A stretch of DNA of 64,000 nucleotides from positions 1,984,001 to 2,048,000 of the forward strand of contig CBDFKS010000007.1 in NCBI GenBank assembly GCA_965248905.1, given 5' to 3'. Numbering within the stretch: the stretch's first letter is position 1; every line of letters begins with the position of its first letter. The position numbers were made by a program, and so were the translations under genes. This stretch comes from CBDFKS01 sp965248905. GTDB lineage: Bacteria; Chloroflexota; Dehalococcoidia; Lucifugimonadales; JAGWBF01. The notes under the pieces are model-generated. The model searched no databases. It saw only the letters and a list, made by a program, of their open reading frames with translations, and was not told the origin of the DNA. Positions 8,469 through 16,738 of this stretch are shown here, in pieces.

Positions 8469-8954
8469 TTAGACCTGTACTTTGGCTCCCAGATTGTCCA
8501 GTCCTTTCCTGACAGTGGTTAGCACAGTGGTCAACTCACGCTCGAGATTACGTAGTGCTTGAACTATGTAGGCGTCCGCTTCTGCCCGGCTCTTACTGGA
8601 TTCAACCTCAGCTTGCTCTACCGATCTAGTAGCCTTTCGCTCGGCATCCGCCATTAACTCCTCAGCATTGCGGCGGGCCGCCGACAGGATGTCGCTCTGA
8701 TCTACCCTGAGACGGAACTCCTCTTCAGCCTCACCTCGGGTGCGTCTAGCGTCAATATGGGCCTGATTGATGATATTATCTTTTTTCTCGATGACCTCAT
8801 GAGCAGATCTGATGTCCTGAGGTATCGCTAGGCGAAGCTGCTCCACCAGCTCCATAACCTTCTCCGCATCCACGAGCCGGCTACGGGTGGCAGGCATTTT
8901 GCGACTAGTATTGACCAGAGCATCCAGCCTATCTATAACGTTGGTAATGTCCAT
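8469..8954 (-). CDS. DivIVA-like coiled-coil protein
   Basis: A 161-residue, highly charged, almost wholly alpha-helical protein. The N-terminal MDITNVIDRLDALVN region is followed by long heptad-rich helices full of Glu, Arg and Ala (AHIDARRTRGEAEEEF, ADAERKATRSVEQAE). It looks like the DivIVA/ATP-synthase-b-like coiled-coil proteins encoded beside coaD in Chloroflexota, and may have a role at the cell envelope or division site. AAGGGGG upstream supports the ATG. It is the third gene of the rsmD-coaD set on this strand, 27 bases after coaD. The exact role is unknown. Confidence 0.6.
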   Translation of the reverse strand: MDITNVIDRLDALVNTSRKMPATRSRLVDAEKVMELVEQLRLAIPQDIRSAHEVIEKKDNIINQAHIDARRTRGEAEEEFRLRVDQSDILSAARRNAEELMADAERKATRSVEQAEVESSKSRAEADAYIVQALRNLERELTTVLTTVRKGLDNLGAKVQV

Positions 8955-8981
8955 AACATCCCCCTTCCCTTTTTTAGGCTT

Positions 8982-9467
8982 CTAATCTTGCGACTGCAGC
9001 TTTCCTTTCACAGCCTCCATCACGTGTGGTGGAACCAGTCTTGTTACATCGCCTCCTAGACTCACCACTTCTTTCAGGAGACTAGAACTCACATATTGAT
9101 ATGGCAAGCTCGCCATAAGGCAGACCACCTCTGTTTGAGGAGCCAAACTCTTGTTCATGTAGGCCATCTCAAACTCATATTCGAAATCTGAACCGCTGCG
9201 TAGACCCCTAACGATCACGTTTGCCCCATTCTGTCGTGCGCACTCGACGACAAGCCCTTTGAACGGGGCCACCTCCACATTGGTCACGTGCTCCACAGCC
9301 TTTGAAAATAGCTCCACCCTTTCCTTAGTGTTAAACATCAGCTCTTTGGATGGTGTGTCGTATACCGTAACTATTAGCTTGTCGAAGATTGCAGCAGCCC
9401 TGACGGCTATATCTATATGACCCAGGGTGACAGGGTCGAAGGACCCCGGGTATATAGCTACGGTCAT
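8982..9467 (-). CDS. coaD: Pantetheine-phosphate adenylyltransferase
   Basis: A 161-residue CoaD, the standard size. It transfers AMP from ATP to 4'-phosphopantetheine, the fourth step of coenzyme A synthesis. The N-terminal YPGSFDPVTLGHIDI holds the nucleotidyltransferase TxGH motif, and the C-terminal YQYVSSSLLKEV contains the ISSTxxR-like motif in the variant form SSSLLKE. The ATG overlaps the last base of the rsmD stop (TAATG), so the two are translationally coupled, a common bacterial arrangement. Confidence 0.96.
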   Translation of the reverse strand: MTVAIYPGSFDPVTLGHIDIAVRAAAIFDKLIVTVYDTPSKELMFNTKERVELFSKAVEHVTNVEVAPFKGLVVECARQNGANVIVRGLRSGSDFEYEFEMAYMNKSLAPQTEVVCLMASLPYQYVSSSLLKEVVSLGGDVTRLVPPHVMEAVKGKLQSQD

Positions 9468-10018
9468 TAGGCGCCTCCTTCTACGAAAAAATCAACGATG
9501 CTATCGCCGTAGCTATAATGGCCTACCAAACTCAGATTTCCATGACTGCTTTTCAATGTGAGCCTCTTCGAATGCCCGGCGACAACTGTGGCGCCTTTTT
9601 CCAGCAGCTCCGACTCTGCCAAGCGATCCAGCACCTCGTCAAGGGTTGTTAGTTTATATGGCGGGTCCATAAGGACCAACTGGTAACGGCCCTCCAGCAC
9701 GTTCAATGCTCTCTCCGCGTCCCTACGGTAGACCCTGGCTCGATCGCCAAGGCCGGTAGCTTCAAGGTTCTCTTTGATGGCGGCACACTGGCGAGGATGA
9801 CGTTCTACGAAGTCCACCCAAAGGGCGCCGCGGCTGAGGGCCTCAATACCTAAGGAGCCGGATCCAGCATAAAGGTCTAACGCCCTGACTGAGTTGAGGT
9901 CTAAAGAGCTGAGGACGTTGAATATGGCTCCCCGAACCCGTTCCGAGGTTGGCCTGGCCTCGGAAATTGTCGCTCCCCTTAACCTTTTACCCTTCGCAAC
10001 ACCGCCTACCACACGCAT
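9467..10018 (-). CDS. rsmD: 16S rRNA (guanine966-N2)-methyltransferase
   Basis: A 183-residue RsmD. It methylates G966 of 16S rRNA during 30S assembly, using S-adenosylmethionine. The N-terminal MRVVGGVAKGKRLRG and RPTSERVRGAIFNVL are typical of the family. Motif I is DLYAGSGSLGIEALSRGA, and the catalytic MDPPY (D/N-PPY) is present near residue 117. It is the first gene of the operon with coaD and the DivIVA-like protein. A TATAAT-type promoter sits a few bases upstream, leaving a very short leader. Confidence 0.95.
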   Translation of the reverse strand: MRVVGGVAKGKRLRGATISEARPTSERVRGAIFNVLSSLDLNSVRALDLYAGSGSLGIEALSRGALWVDFVERHPRQCAAIKENLEATGLGDRARVYRRDAERALNVLEGRYQLVLMDPPYKLTTLDEVLDRLAESELLEKGATVVAGHSKRLTLKSSHGNLSLVGHYSYGDSIVDFFVEGGA

Positions 10019-10031
10019 GGTCTAGCCGCGC

Positions 10032-10061
10032 ATTATACATAAGAATGGATAAGGTCGTAAA
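10032..10061 (-). promoter_or_regulatory. Predicted promoter for rsmD-coaD
   Basis: Read on the minus strand there is TATAAT (10032-10037) and TTTACG (10056-10061) with an 18-bp spacer. The -10 matches the consensus exactly; the -35 matches four of six. A start about seven bases downstream would leave only a few bases before the rsmD ATG at 10018, so this mRNA may be nearly leaderless. Confidence 0.5.
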
Positions 10062-10162
10062 GGCAATTTTTTACAACATTTGGCCTTTTTCTTAAATTGG
10101 TATAGAAACCGCAATAGATATGGCTCGATCATACATAATAGGCCATACCCTTACCACGATAC

Positions 10163-10191
10163 TTTACAAGGGCCTTAGCCTGGTATACAAT
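10163..10191 (+). promoter_or_regulatory. Predicted sigma-70-type promoter for greA-lysS
   Basis: TTTACA (10163-10168), 17-bp spacer, TACAAT (10186-10191). Each hexamer matches the consensus at five of six positions and the spacing is ideal. It sits about 70 bases before the greA start and faces away from rsmD. Confidence 0.65.
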
Positions 10192-10259
10192 CCAGGTGAT
10201 TGGGGACGTGCCTGCAGAAGGCTCTCAGTCTTTTTCTCTTTATAGCGGGAGGATTTGCC

Positions 10260-10727
10260 ATGGCTCAGCCAACATACCTTACCTCCGAAGGTTTAGTCGC
10301 TCTCAAGGCTGAGTTGGAGGAACTTCGCACCGTTCGTCGTCAGGGAGTAGCGGAGCGCATCCAGAAGTCCAAAGAGATAGGCGGAACGGTAGACAACGCA
10401 GCCTATGATGAGGCGAAGAACGAACAGGCTTTCATTGAAGGCCGAATCCTCACTCTTGACTCTCTCATTAACACCGCAACCGTGATATCGAAGTCATCCG
10501 AACCTTCGGAGATAGTCAACATCGGCTCCAAGGTTACGGTACTGAATCATAAGGGACACAAAGACAAATATATTATTATCGGAAGCGCCGAAGCCGACCC
10601 CGCACATGGCAAGATTTCCAACGTTTCGCCCATTGGTAAAGCCCTCCTCGGAAAACGTGTGGGAGAGGTCGCTGAAGTTAACGTGCCAGCGGGAAAAATC
10701 AAGCTTGAGATTGTAAAGATCCACTAG
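10260..10727 (+). CDS. greA: Transcription elongation factor GreA
   Basis: A 155-residue GreA, the usual length. It rescues backtracked RNA polymerase by stimulating transcript cleavage. The N-terminal coiled coil runs from LTSEGLVALKAELEELR to the tip, and the C-terminal FKBP-like domain includes SPIGKALLGKRVGE. The frame continues 20 codons upstream, but the ATG at 10260 has GGGAGG seven bases before it and gives the normal N-terminus. The tip motif is GGTVDNAAY where most GreA proteins have GDLSENAEY, so the first acidic tip residue is Gly and the second is Asp. Confidence 0.95.
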   Translation: MAQPTYLTSEGLVALKAELEELRTVRRQGVAERIQKSKEIGGTVDNAAYDEAKNEQAFIEGRILTLDSLINTATVISKSSEPSEIVNIGSKVTVLNHKGHKDKYIIIGSAEADPAHGKISNVSPIGKALLGKRVGEVAEVNVPAGKIKLEIVKIH

Positions 10728-10751
10728 GATCGTAGTCAGAGATACCGTTAC

Positions 10752-12245
10752 ATGCCGGAAAGAGGAAACGAACTTCTTCGTAGTCGCGCCGACAAGCTGG
10801 ACCACCTTCGTGAGCAAGGCATCGACCCATTCCCCCCACGCTACCACAGAAGCTATACCACCGAACGCGCCATAAACCTGTTCCAGGAAGCTGAAGAAAG
10901 CCAAGGCGTGGGGTGCAGAACAGGTGAGGTGTCGGTGGCGGGGCGGGTTATGTCTCTGCGAGTTATGGGTAAAGCCGCCTTCCTCGACCTTAGGGATGGC
11001 TCAGGAAGACTTCAAGCTCACTTGCGCCGGGACAAGCTGGACGACCAATACCAGCTAATAAAAGACCTGGACGTTGGTGACTTCCTGGGAGTCAGTGGAG
11101 CCTTATTCCGCACTCGTACCGGCGAGATAACCGTGGATGTAGAGCAGCTCACAGTTCTAGCCAAATCACTGAGACCATTGCCTGAAAAATGGCATGGACT
11201 GCGAGATATCGAGCAGAGATATCGCCAACGCTACGTCGACCTAATCTCTAATCCCGAAGTCAAGACCGTCTTTGTCCAGCGCAGCAACATAATCAACGGC
11301 ATCCGCTCATTCCTGAACAAACAGGGATTCATAGAGGTGGACACGCCGGTGCTCGTGCCCGTGGCGGCTGGTGCGATGGCTCGGCCATTCGTAACCCATC
11401 ATAATACCCTTGATCAGGAGCTCTATCTTCGTATCGCAACTGAGCTCTATCTCAAGAGATTGATAGTGGGTGGCTTCGATAAGGTCTACGAGATCGGGAG
11501 AGTGTTCAGAAATGAGGGCATGGACCAGGACCACAATCCCGAGTTCACCATGCTTGAAAGCTACGAGGCCTACGCCGACTACAACGATGTAATGAGCATG
11601 GTGGAGGAGATGATCCCCGCAGTGGCCATGGACGTGCTAAGCAGCCACCAAGTGCAATATCGAGAGCATGCAATAGACCTGACACCTCCCTGGAACCGGC
11701 TCACCTTCTGTGACGCCATTCATACGTACAGCGGTATAGACTTGGTTCCCTACGTTCACGATGGGAAGCCGGCAGCAGAGTTGTTGGACGAAGCGAGAAG
11801 ACAGGGTCTGGACCTGGGAAAAGCCAGCTTCAAGGCATTCGATAAACTCTTCTCTTTGACCGTGGAGCCGAAGCTAATTCAACCCACCTTTGTTCTAGAC
11901 TATCCCATGGAGATGTCACCGCTGGCCAAGCAGAAAGAACACGACAAATATTTGGTCGAGCGTTTTGAAGCCTTCGCCGGTGGCATGGAGATCGCCAACG
12001 CCTATACCGAGCTGAACGACCCTGACGAGCAAACGCGGCGTTTCATTAAGCAACAGGAATGGAGGACCGAATTCGGCGAGGAGGAGGCCGAGCGCACCGA
12101 CGAAGACTTCGTAGAGGCCCTGGCGTATGGAATGCCCCCTACTGGAGGGCTAGGTATCGGCATAGACCGGCTGGTGATGCTGCTGACAGGCCAGCCCACT
12201 ATCCGTGACGCGGTGCTTTTCCCCCAGATGCGGCCGGTACAGTAA
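10752..12245 (+). CDS. lysS: Lysyl-tRNA synthetase, class II
   Basis: A 497-residue class II LysRS. It has an N-terminal OB-fold anticodon-binding domain (about 55-150) and a catalytic domain with motif 2 (YEIGRVFRNEGMDQDHNPEF) and motif 3 (GLGIGIDRLVMLLTG). The C-terminus ends LFPQMRP as in most members. It starts 24 bases after greA stops, and the two form an operon under the promoter at 10163-10191. It charges tRNA-Lys in the cytoplasm. The HEPN gene begins 19 bases downstream. Confidence 0.97.
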   Translation: MPERGNELLRSRADKLDHLREQGIDPFPPRYHRSYTTERAINLFQEAEESQGVGCRTGEVSVAGRVMSLRVMGKAAFLDLRDGSGRLQAHLRRDKLDDQYQLIKDLDVGDFLGVSGALFRTRTGEITVDVEQLTVLAKSLRPLPEKWHGLRDIEQRYRQRYVDLISNPEVKTVFVQRSNIINGIRSFLNKQGFIEVDTPVLVPVAAGAMARPFVTHHNTLDQELYLRIATELYLKRLIVGGFDKVYEIGRVFRNEGMDQDHNPEFTMLESYEAYADYNDVMSMVEEMIPAVAMDVLSSHQVQYREHAIDLTPPWNRLTFCDAIHTYSGIDLVPYVHDGKPAAELLDEARRQGLDLGKASFKAFDKLFSLTVEPKLIQPTFVLDYPMEMSPLAKQKEHDKYLVERFEAFAGGMEIANAYTELNDPDEQTRRFIKQQEWRTEFGEEEAERTDEDFVEALAYGMPPTGGLGIGIDRLVMLLTGQPTIRDAVLFPQMRPVQ

Positions 12246-12264
12246 CTCCATAGGGGCTCGTCAC

Positions 12265-12654
12265 TTGGAACTCGGGTATCGCCAGATTGCCAAAGCCCAA
12301 AGATTCCTGAGAACAGCTCGTCTAGCCTACGATGATGGAGACAACGAATCATGTGTGTCCAGGGCCTACTACGCCCTCTTCCATTCGGTTTCATCATTGC
12401 TGGAAGCTCGAGGTGGTATAGTTAGAAGACGGTGGAATCATATCGAGCTACAAAGGATATTTGCGGAGCAGTTCTGTAATCGTGGCTATCTGTCTTTCAA
12501 CAAGAGAGATTCTGATACCCTCCGCGACCTCTATGCTGAACGACTCCGCGGCGATTATGAATTGGGACCTCTAAACAGCATACGAACTCAACGATTTTTA
12601 ATACGAGCCCAATCACTTTTACGCAAGATACAGGGAGTTATCAACAGTGGATAA
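12265..12654 (+). CDS. HEPN-domain protein (UPF0332-like)
   Basis: A 129-residue helical protein when started from TTG at 12265, which has AGGGG eight bases upstream and lies after the lysS stop. The HEPN/UPF0332 signature SRAYYALFHSVSSLLEARG is clear (about residues 36-54), as is the second helix region (RDLYAERLRGDYE). HEPN proteins include RNA-cleaving toxins, but this copy lacks an obvious catalytic RxxxxH motif (the R-x4-6-H pair of nuclease HEPNs is not seen). It overlaps the next gene by eight bases and sits between lysS and serS on the same strand. Role unknown. Confidence 0.7.
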   Translation: MELGYRQIAKAQRFLRTARLAYDDGDNESCVSRAYYALFHSVSSLLEARGGIVRRRWNHIELQRIFAEQFCNRGYLSFNKRDSDTLRDLYAERLRGDYELGPLNSIRTQRFLIRAQSLLRKIQGVINSG

Positions 12655-12907
12655 ACGTGTCGGTCGGTCGCTTAAAGAGTTTACCAGGCGCCTGCATGAG
12701 AAATACCCAGATGCTATCGTAGAAGTTGAAGACTATAAATGGTCCACGGAGGATGTGTCTGTTACCATCCAAATTCCCCAAGGGATGACAGAGGAAGAAG
12801 AGGACCATTTTTTGGACATACGAACTGAACTGACAGGTGACTTATTACACGAAACCGGAGTTTACATCCTCGCCCTCGCCCGGACCCCGGACAAAGCAGA
12901 GGTCTAG
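12647..12907 (+). CDS. Small acidic partner of the HEPN protein
   Basis: An 86-residue protein started by GTG inside the end of the HEPN gene (overlap GTGGATAA). It has an N-terminal basic helix (RSLKEFTRRLHEKYP) and then an acidic, beta-rich part (IVEVEDYKWSTEDVSVTIQI) and an EEEEDHF cluster. I do not recognise a family. The tight overlap suggests co-translation and an antitoxin-like or accessory role, which is inference. It stops two bases before the serS ATG, so serS translation is probably coupled to it. Confidence 0.6.
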   Translation: MDKRVGRSLKEFTRRLHEKYPDAIVEVEDYKWSTEDVSVTIQIPQGMTEEEEDHFLDIRTELTGDLLHETGVYILALARTPDKAEV

Positions 12908-12908
12908 A

Positions 12909-14174
12909 ATGCTCTCCATTGAGCTAATAAGGAAAGACCCAGATTACGTAAGTCAGTCTCTGCTCAGACGTGGCCAAGAATTCCCCCTGGATGCTCTTAT
13001 AGCCATTGACGCACGTCGGCGGCAGATGATTCAAAATGGAGATCAGCTCAGAGCACGGCGTAACGAGGACAGCAAACGCATCGCTCAGATGCAAGAGAAG
13101 CCCAAGGACCTAATAGAAGAGCTCCGCGATGTGGGAGATGAGATCCAGGCCTTGGAGCAACAGGTGGCCGAGCTGGACTCCTCGATAAGCGAATTTCTTT
13201 TGGGCCTCCCCAACCTGCCCCAGGACGATGTACCCAATGGGACCACCGAGGAGCAAAACATTATTGTTCGGAGTTGGGGAGAGCCAGCCTCCTTCGATTT
13301 CAACCCGTTACCTCACTGGGAGCTGGGCGAGCAGTTGGGGATCCTGGACCTCCAACGGGGAGCCAAACTCTCAGGATCCCGTTTTTTTATACTCATTGGT
13401 ATGGGCGCAAAGCTAGAGCGAGCCCTCATCAGCTGGATGCTGGACCTTCATGTCAATGAGCATGGTTTTAAAGAGATCTACCTCCCGGCGATGGTGCGCA
13501 GAGAGGTTATGGAAGGCTCCGGTAACCTGCCCAAATTTGGTGATAACCTTTACCACGACGAAGAAGACGACCTCTGGTTGGTCCCCACTGCTGAGGTCCC
13601 GCTGACCGGTTTGCACAAGGATGAGATTCTGGCGCCGGGAACGCTCCCTTTACACTACACCGCGTACACCCCCTGTTTCCGGCGAGAGAAGGCGGCGGCA
13701 GGCAAGGACACCCGTGGCATCAAGCGCGTGCACCAGTTTGACAAGGTTGAGATGTACAAGTTCGTGGAGCCCAAGACCTCAAACACGGAGCTAGAAACGC
13801 TGGTGGCCCATGCCGAGGACGTGTGCAAACGACTGGGGCTACCTTATAGAGTTCTGCAACTGTGCGCCGGGGAAATGGGCTTCGCTTCGTCGAAGACCTA
13901 TGATATTGAGATGTGGGCACCCGGATCAGACGAGTGGCTGGAGGTCAGCTCCTGCTCCAACTGCACCGACTTTCAGGCTCGAAGGGCGAACATCCGATAC
14001 CGGCCTGAAGCAAAGGCCCGCCCAACCTACGTCCATACCCTTAACGGCTCCGGACTGGCCCTGCCCAGGGTGGTTATATCCATATTGGAGAATTTCCAGC
14101 AGCCAGATGGCTCTGTTGTCATACCAGAAATCCTAAGGCCCTACACCGGGTTCGATCTCATCACCGCGGGCTGA
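12909..14174 (+). CDS. serS: Seryl-tRNA synthetase
   Basis: A 421-residue SerRS. The N-terminal coiled-coil tRNA-binding arm (about 25-105) precedes the class II core. It shows VPTAEVPLTGLH, motif 2 CFRREKAAAGKDTRGIKRVHQF and motif 3 NGSGLALPRVVISILENFQ; the usual AVGR is replaced by ALPR. The ATG at 12909 gives the normal MLSIELIRKDPDYV start, and AGAGGT lies upstream. The frame is also open further upstream, overlapping the preceding gene, but that extension has no family similarity. It is the last gene of a probable greA-lysS-HEPN-partner-serS operon. Confidence 0.96.
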   Translation: MLSIELIRKDPDYVSQSLLRRGQEFPLDALIAIDARRRQMIQNGDQLRARRNEDSKRIAQMQEKPKDLIEELRDVGDEIQALEQQVAELDSSISEFLLGLPNLPQDDVPNGTTEEQNIIVRSWGEPASFDFNPLPHWELGEQLGILDLQRGAKLSGSRFFILIGMGAKLERALISWMLDLHVNEHGFKEIYLPAMVRREVMEGSGNLPKFGDNLYHDEEDDLWLVPTAEVPLTGLHKDEILAPGTLPLHYTAYTPCFRREKAAAGKDTRGIKRVHQFDKVEMYKFVEPKTSNTELETLVAHAEDVCKRLGLPYRVLQLCAGEMGFASSKTYDIEMWAPGSDEWLEVSSCSNCTDFQARRANIRYRPEAKARPTYVHTLNGSGLALPRVVISILENFQQPDGSVVIPEILRPYTGFDLITAG

Positions 14175-14204
14175 CAGCCGACACAACCAGGAAGGAAGTG
14201 TTGA

Positions 14205-14681
14205 ATGGCAGAGAGATTCAAGGTCGGAGACAGAGTTCAAGTCAAGTCTGAGAATCCCGGCGGCACCAACCGGTCCCCCTTTTTCATCCGAGGCAAGAAG
14301 GGCGTAGTCTCCTACTACCATGGCCTAGCTGGAAATCCAACGGACCTGTCCTACGGTGGTACCGGCGACCCGGCTCTGCCCCTCTATTGCGTTTCGTTTC
14401 ATTCGGCCCACCTATATGACGAAGACCCGGATTTCGTCCATGATCGGGTGATGGTGGACGTGTGGGAGGACTGGCTTGACCCTGTTGTTCAGGAAGCACC
14501 AGCGGGCCCACCCATCGACAGAACGGAGCACGAGCTAAGCTACCATGAGAAACGGTTCTCCGCGATCCAGGGTTTGATCGTCAAAAAAGGGATCATGAAC
14601 ACAGACGAGATGCGTAGACTGGTGGCCGAATCGGACTTTGACCATAATGGGACTCCCCACCCAATGGTGTTTCCTTCATAG
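14205..14681 (+). CDS. Nitrile hydratase beta-like protein (SH3-like half only)
   Basis: A 158-residue protein. Residues 4-95 match the C-terminal SH3-like domain of nitrile hydratase beta subunits (FKVGDRVQVKSE, FFIRGKKGVVSYYHG, PLYCVSFHSAHLY, VDVWEDWL). The N-terminal helical half of a normal beta subunit is absent, as in thiocyanate hydrolase, where beta is split in two. Residues 105-140 (HELSYHEKRFSAIQGLIVKKGI) resemble the N-terminus of the alpha subunit encoded next (YYEKRIIALSNILMDKGI). The gene precedes alpha, as in cobalt-type operons. I saw no gene for the missing half or for an activator in this window. Confidence 0.75.
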   Translation: MAERFKVGDRVQVKSENPGGTNRSPFFIRGKKGVVSYYHGLAGNPTDLSYGGTGDPALPLYCVSFHSAHLYDEDPDFVHDRVMVDVWEDWLDPVVQEAPAGPPIDRTEHELSYHEKRFSAIQGLIVKKGIMNTDEMRRLVAESDFDHNGTPHPMVFPS

Positions 14682-14770
14682 ATACAGCGAACCCCACTTC
14701 TCGCCCAGCGTGAAGGGCCCAATAAGCGATATTCCAACGGTGGCACACTATATTTTCAGGAGAAACAGTC

Positions 14771-15400
14771 ATGGTTGAAGTCGAGCACGATGCCCTGCAT
14801 ATCCCTCACGATGACCACGAAGAGACCTATTATGAGAAACGCATAATCGCCCTATCCAACATTCTGATGGACAAGGGTATCATAACCCCTCAAGAACTCC
14901 TGGACGTGCTCAAGGAAAACGAGGAGCAGACTCCGGCTATCGGGGCACGTGTCATCGCGAGGGCCTGGGTGGACGCCGACTTCAAGCAGAGATTGCTGAA
15001 AAACGGGAAGGAAGCGCTGGAAGAGCTCGGCATCCCCATACCCAGGCGGCTCCAGAACATCCAGGTGGTGGAAAACACGGATTCGATCCATTACGTCGCT
15101 GTATGTACTCTGTGCTCATGCTACCCCATTCCGGTGCTGGGTCCTCCTCCCGAGTGGTACAAGAGCGAGGCCTACAGGTCAAGAGTCGTAAAAGATCCCC
15201 GCGCCGTCCTCAAGGAGTTCGGCCTGGAACTGGACAACGGGGTGGAGGTGCGGGTCGTGGACGCCACAGCAGAGATACGATATCTAGTCCTGCCTCGGCG
15301 GCCCAAAGGCACCGAAAACATGGCTGAGGACGGGCTGGCAGCACTGGTCTCTCGCGATAGCATGATCGGAACCGGCGAGGTGGCGGCGCCACCCGGTTAG
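14771..15400 (+). CDS. nthA: Nitrile hydratase alpha subunit, cobalt type
   Basis: A 209-residue NHase/SCNase catalytic subunit. The metal-binding claw VCTLCSCY (Cys112, Cys115, Ser116, Cys117) has Thr in the second position, typical of Co(III) enzymes; iron types have Ser. The next residues PIPVLGPPPEWYKS and the C-terminal IRYLVLPRRP are family-typical. The enzyme would hydrate nitriles to amides or, with a split beta, thiocyanate to carbonyl sulfide. AGGAG precedes the ATG. The sequence shows the family and metal class clearly; the substrate is inference. Confidence 0.92.
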   Translation: MVEVEHDALHIPHDDHEETYYEKRIIALSNILMDKGIITPQELLDVLKENEEQTPAIGARVIARAWVDADFKQRLLKNGKEALEELGIPIPRRLQNIQVVENTDSIHYVAVCTLCSCYPIPVLGPPPEWYKSEAYRSRVVKDPRAVLKEFGLELDNGVEVRVVDATAEIRYLVLPRRPKGTENMAEDGLAALVSRDSMIGTGEVAAPPG

Positions 15401-15427
15401 CGGGATTAAATTAGCCGTCAGTGGCCC

Positions 15428-16540
15428 CTACTCCAACACTGTCACGCTCACAGACGACACGGGAGGCAGCTCGGCTGTTAGCCGACTCCAGCTATCACCC
15501 TCGTCCGTGCTAGCATAAAGGTGACCAGTGTTCGTTCCCAGGTACAGGCCAGCGGGCTCCAGGGTATCGCCGGACAAGCCCTCCCGGTACGTCCCCATGA
15601 AAGCGTTCTTCTGTGGCAATCCATTTGTCAGTGGCTCCCACGTCTTACCGGCGTTGGATGTACGGAACACACGGAGCTTATCCTCAGGTGGGCACCGGAA
15701 CTCCCCGCCCTGTAGCGGCACTACATACGCAACGTCCGGGTCACGAGGATGGGCTGCCATCACCAGGCCGAAGTCGGACGGGAGCCCCTCGGTAATTTCG
15801 GTCCAAGATTGCGCGCCATCGTCGCTGCGGTACGTGCCCCAGTGAGTCTGGGCATACAAACGGTTTTCGGAACCGGCTACGCCCACGAGATGATGGACGC
15901 ACTGTCCCACCTCCGGATGCAGCTCCAGGTTGGGATCGTACTTGGCCATGACGTTCTTCAGACCGCTGTTCATCGGCTGCCAGGACTCGCCGCCGTCATC
16001 TGTGCGGAAGACGCCCGCCGCCGAGATAGCTACCCACATACGGTTGGAGTCAGCCGGGTCAAGCACCAGGGAGTGGGCGTTCATGCCTCCCATCCCGGGA
16101 AACCACCGGTCTCGGGTTGGATGATTGTTCAGGCCCGGGACTTCATTCCAAGTCTCTCCACCATCCTCAGAGCGGAACAAAGCAGCAGGCGCCACGCCAC
16201 AGTACATGACACCGTTTTCGGATGGTCTACCCGGCTCTATCCTCCACAGTCTCTCCACTGCATTCAGTGGAGACCCTTCCGCAAACTTCGGGCTCAGCTT
16301 GCTATCGTGCCACGTCTCCCCCAGATCATCGGAGATTGAGACACGGTTGCCGAACCAGGGATCGTTGGCCGTCGCGAATATCTTGCCGGTGCGTGGGTCT
16401 AAAGTCGCATGGGTGACATCAGTACCCTTTAGGTACGGGCCAGACATCTGCCAGCTCGAGCGCTCCTTGTCACTGGTAAATAAAAACAGCCCTTTCTTGG
16501 TACCGACTACAATTATCACACCTGAGTATTTAGCGGCCAT
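15428..16540 (-). CDS. BNR/Asp-box beta-propeller protein
   Basis: A 370-residue propeller protein with six Asp-box repeats, for example SISDDLGETWHDS, RSEDGGETWNEV, RTDDGGESWQPM and RTSNAGKTWEPL. Such repeats occur in sialidases, photosystem-assembly factors and many uncharacterised WD40/YVTN-like proteins. No sialidase FRIP motif or signal peptide is seen, so I call no enzyme activity. The ATG at 16540 has GGGGAGAG upstream and starts the conserved part (VIIVVGTKKGLFLF). The open frame runs 22 codons longer but without support. Confidence 0.8.
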   Translation of the reverse strand: MAAKYSGVIIVVGTKKGLFLFTSDKERSSWQMSGPYLKGTDVTHATLDPRTGKIFATANDPWFGNRVSISDDLGETWHDSKLSPKFAEGSPLNAVERLWRIEPGRPSENGVMYCGVAPAALFRSEDGGETWNEVPGLNNHPTRDRWFPGMGGMNAHSLVLDPADSNRMWVAISAAGVFRTDDGGESWQPMNSGLKNVMAKYDPNLELHPEVGQCVHHLVGVAGSENRLYAQTHWGTYRSDDGAQSWTEITEGLPSDFGLVMAAHPRDPDVAYVVPLQGGEFRCPPEDKLRVFRTSNAGKTWEPLTNGLPQKNAFMGTYREGLSGDTLEPAGLYLGTNTGHLYASTDEGDSWSRLTAELPPVSSVSVTVLE

Positions 16541-16621
16541 AATCTCTCCCCTCGAACAATCGTTAAGTGCAACGGATTGTACTCTTCGGACTCCATAGTC
16601 ATCCACCGAACCACAATATTA

Positions 16622-16738
16622 AGGAAGGGTCTTTTAATAGTCATTGCGAAAGGCAAAGCCCTTAAGCAATCTTCCTCTGCGAAAAGAGATTGCTTCGCTC
16701 CGCTCGCAATGACCGTAGGGAAGAACTAAAAGACCCTG
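16622..16738. mobile_element. Palindromic MITE-like element with 8-bp flanking repeats
   Basis: A 117-bp palindromic sequence. Outer arms AGGGTCTTTTA (16626-16636) and TAAAAGACCCT (16727-16737) are exact inverse copies. Inner arms GTCATTGCGA/TCGCAATGAC and GCAATCT/AGATTGC add further stems. It is flanked by CAATATTA at 16614-16621 and 16739-16746, an 8-bp direct repeat that may be a target duplication. The GCAATGAC/GAGATTGCTTCGC style is a known dispersed repeat type in related bacteria. It lies between two genes on the minus strand. Confidence 0.6.
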
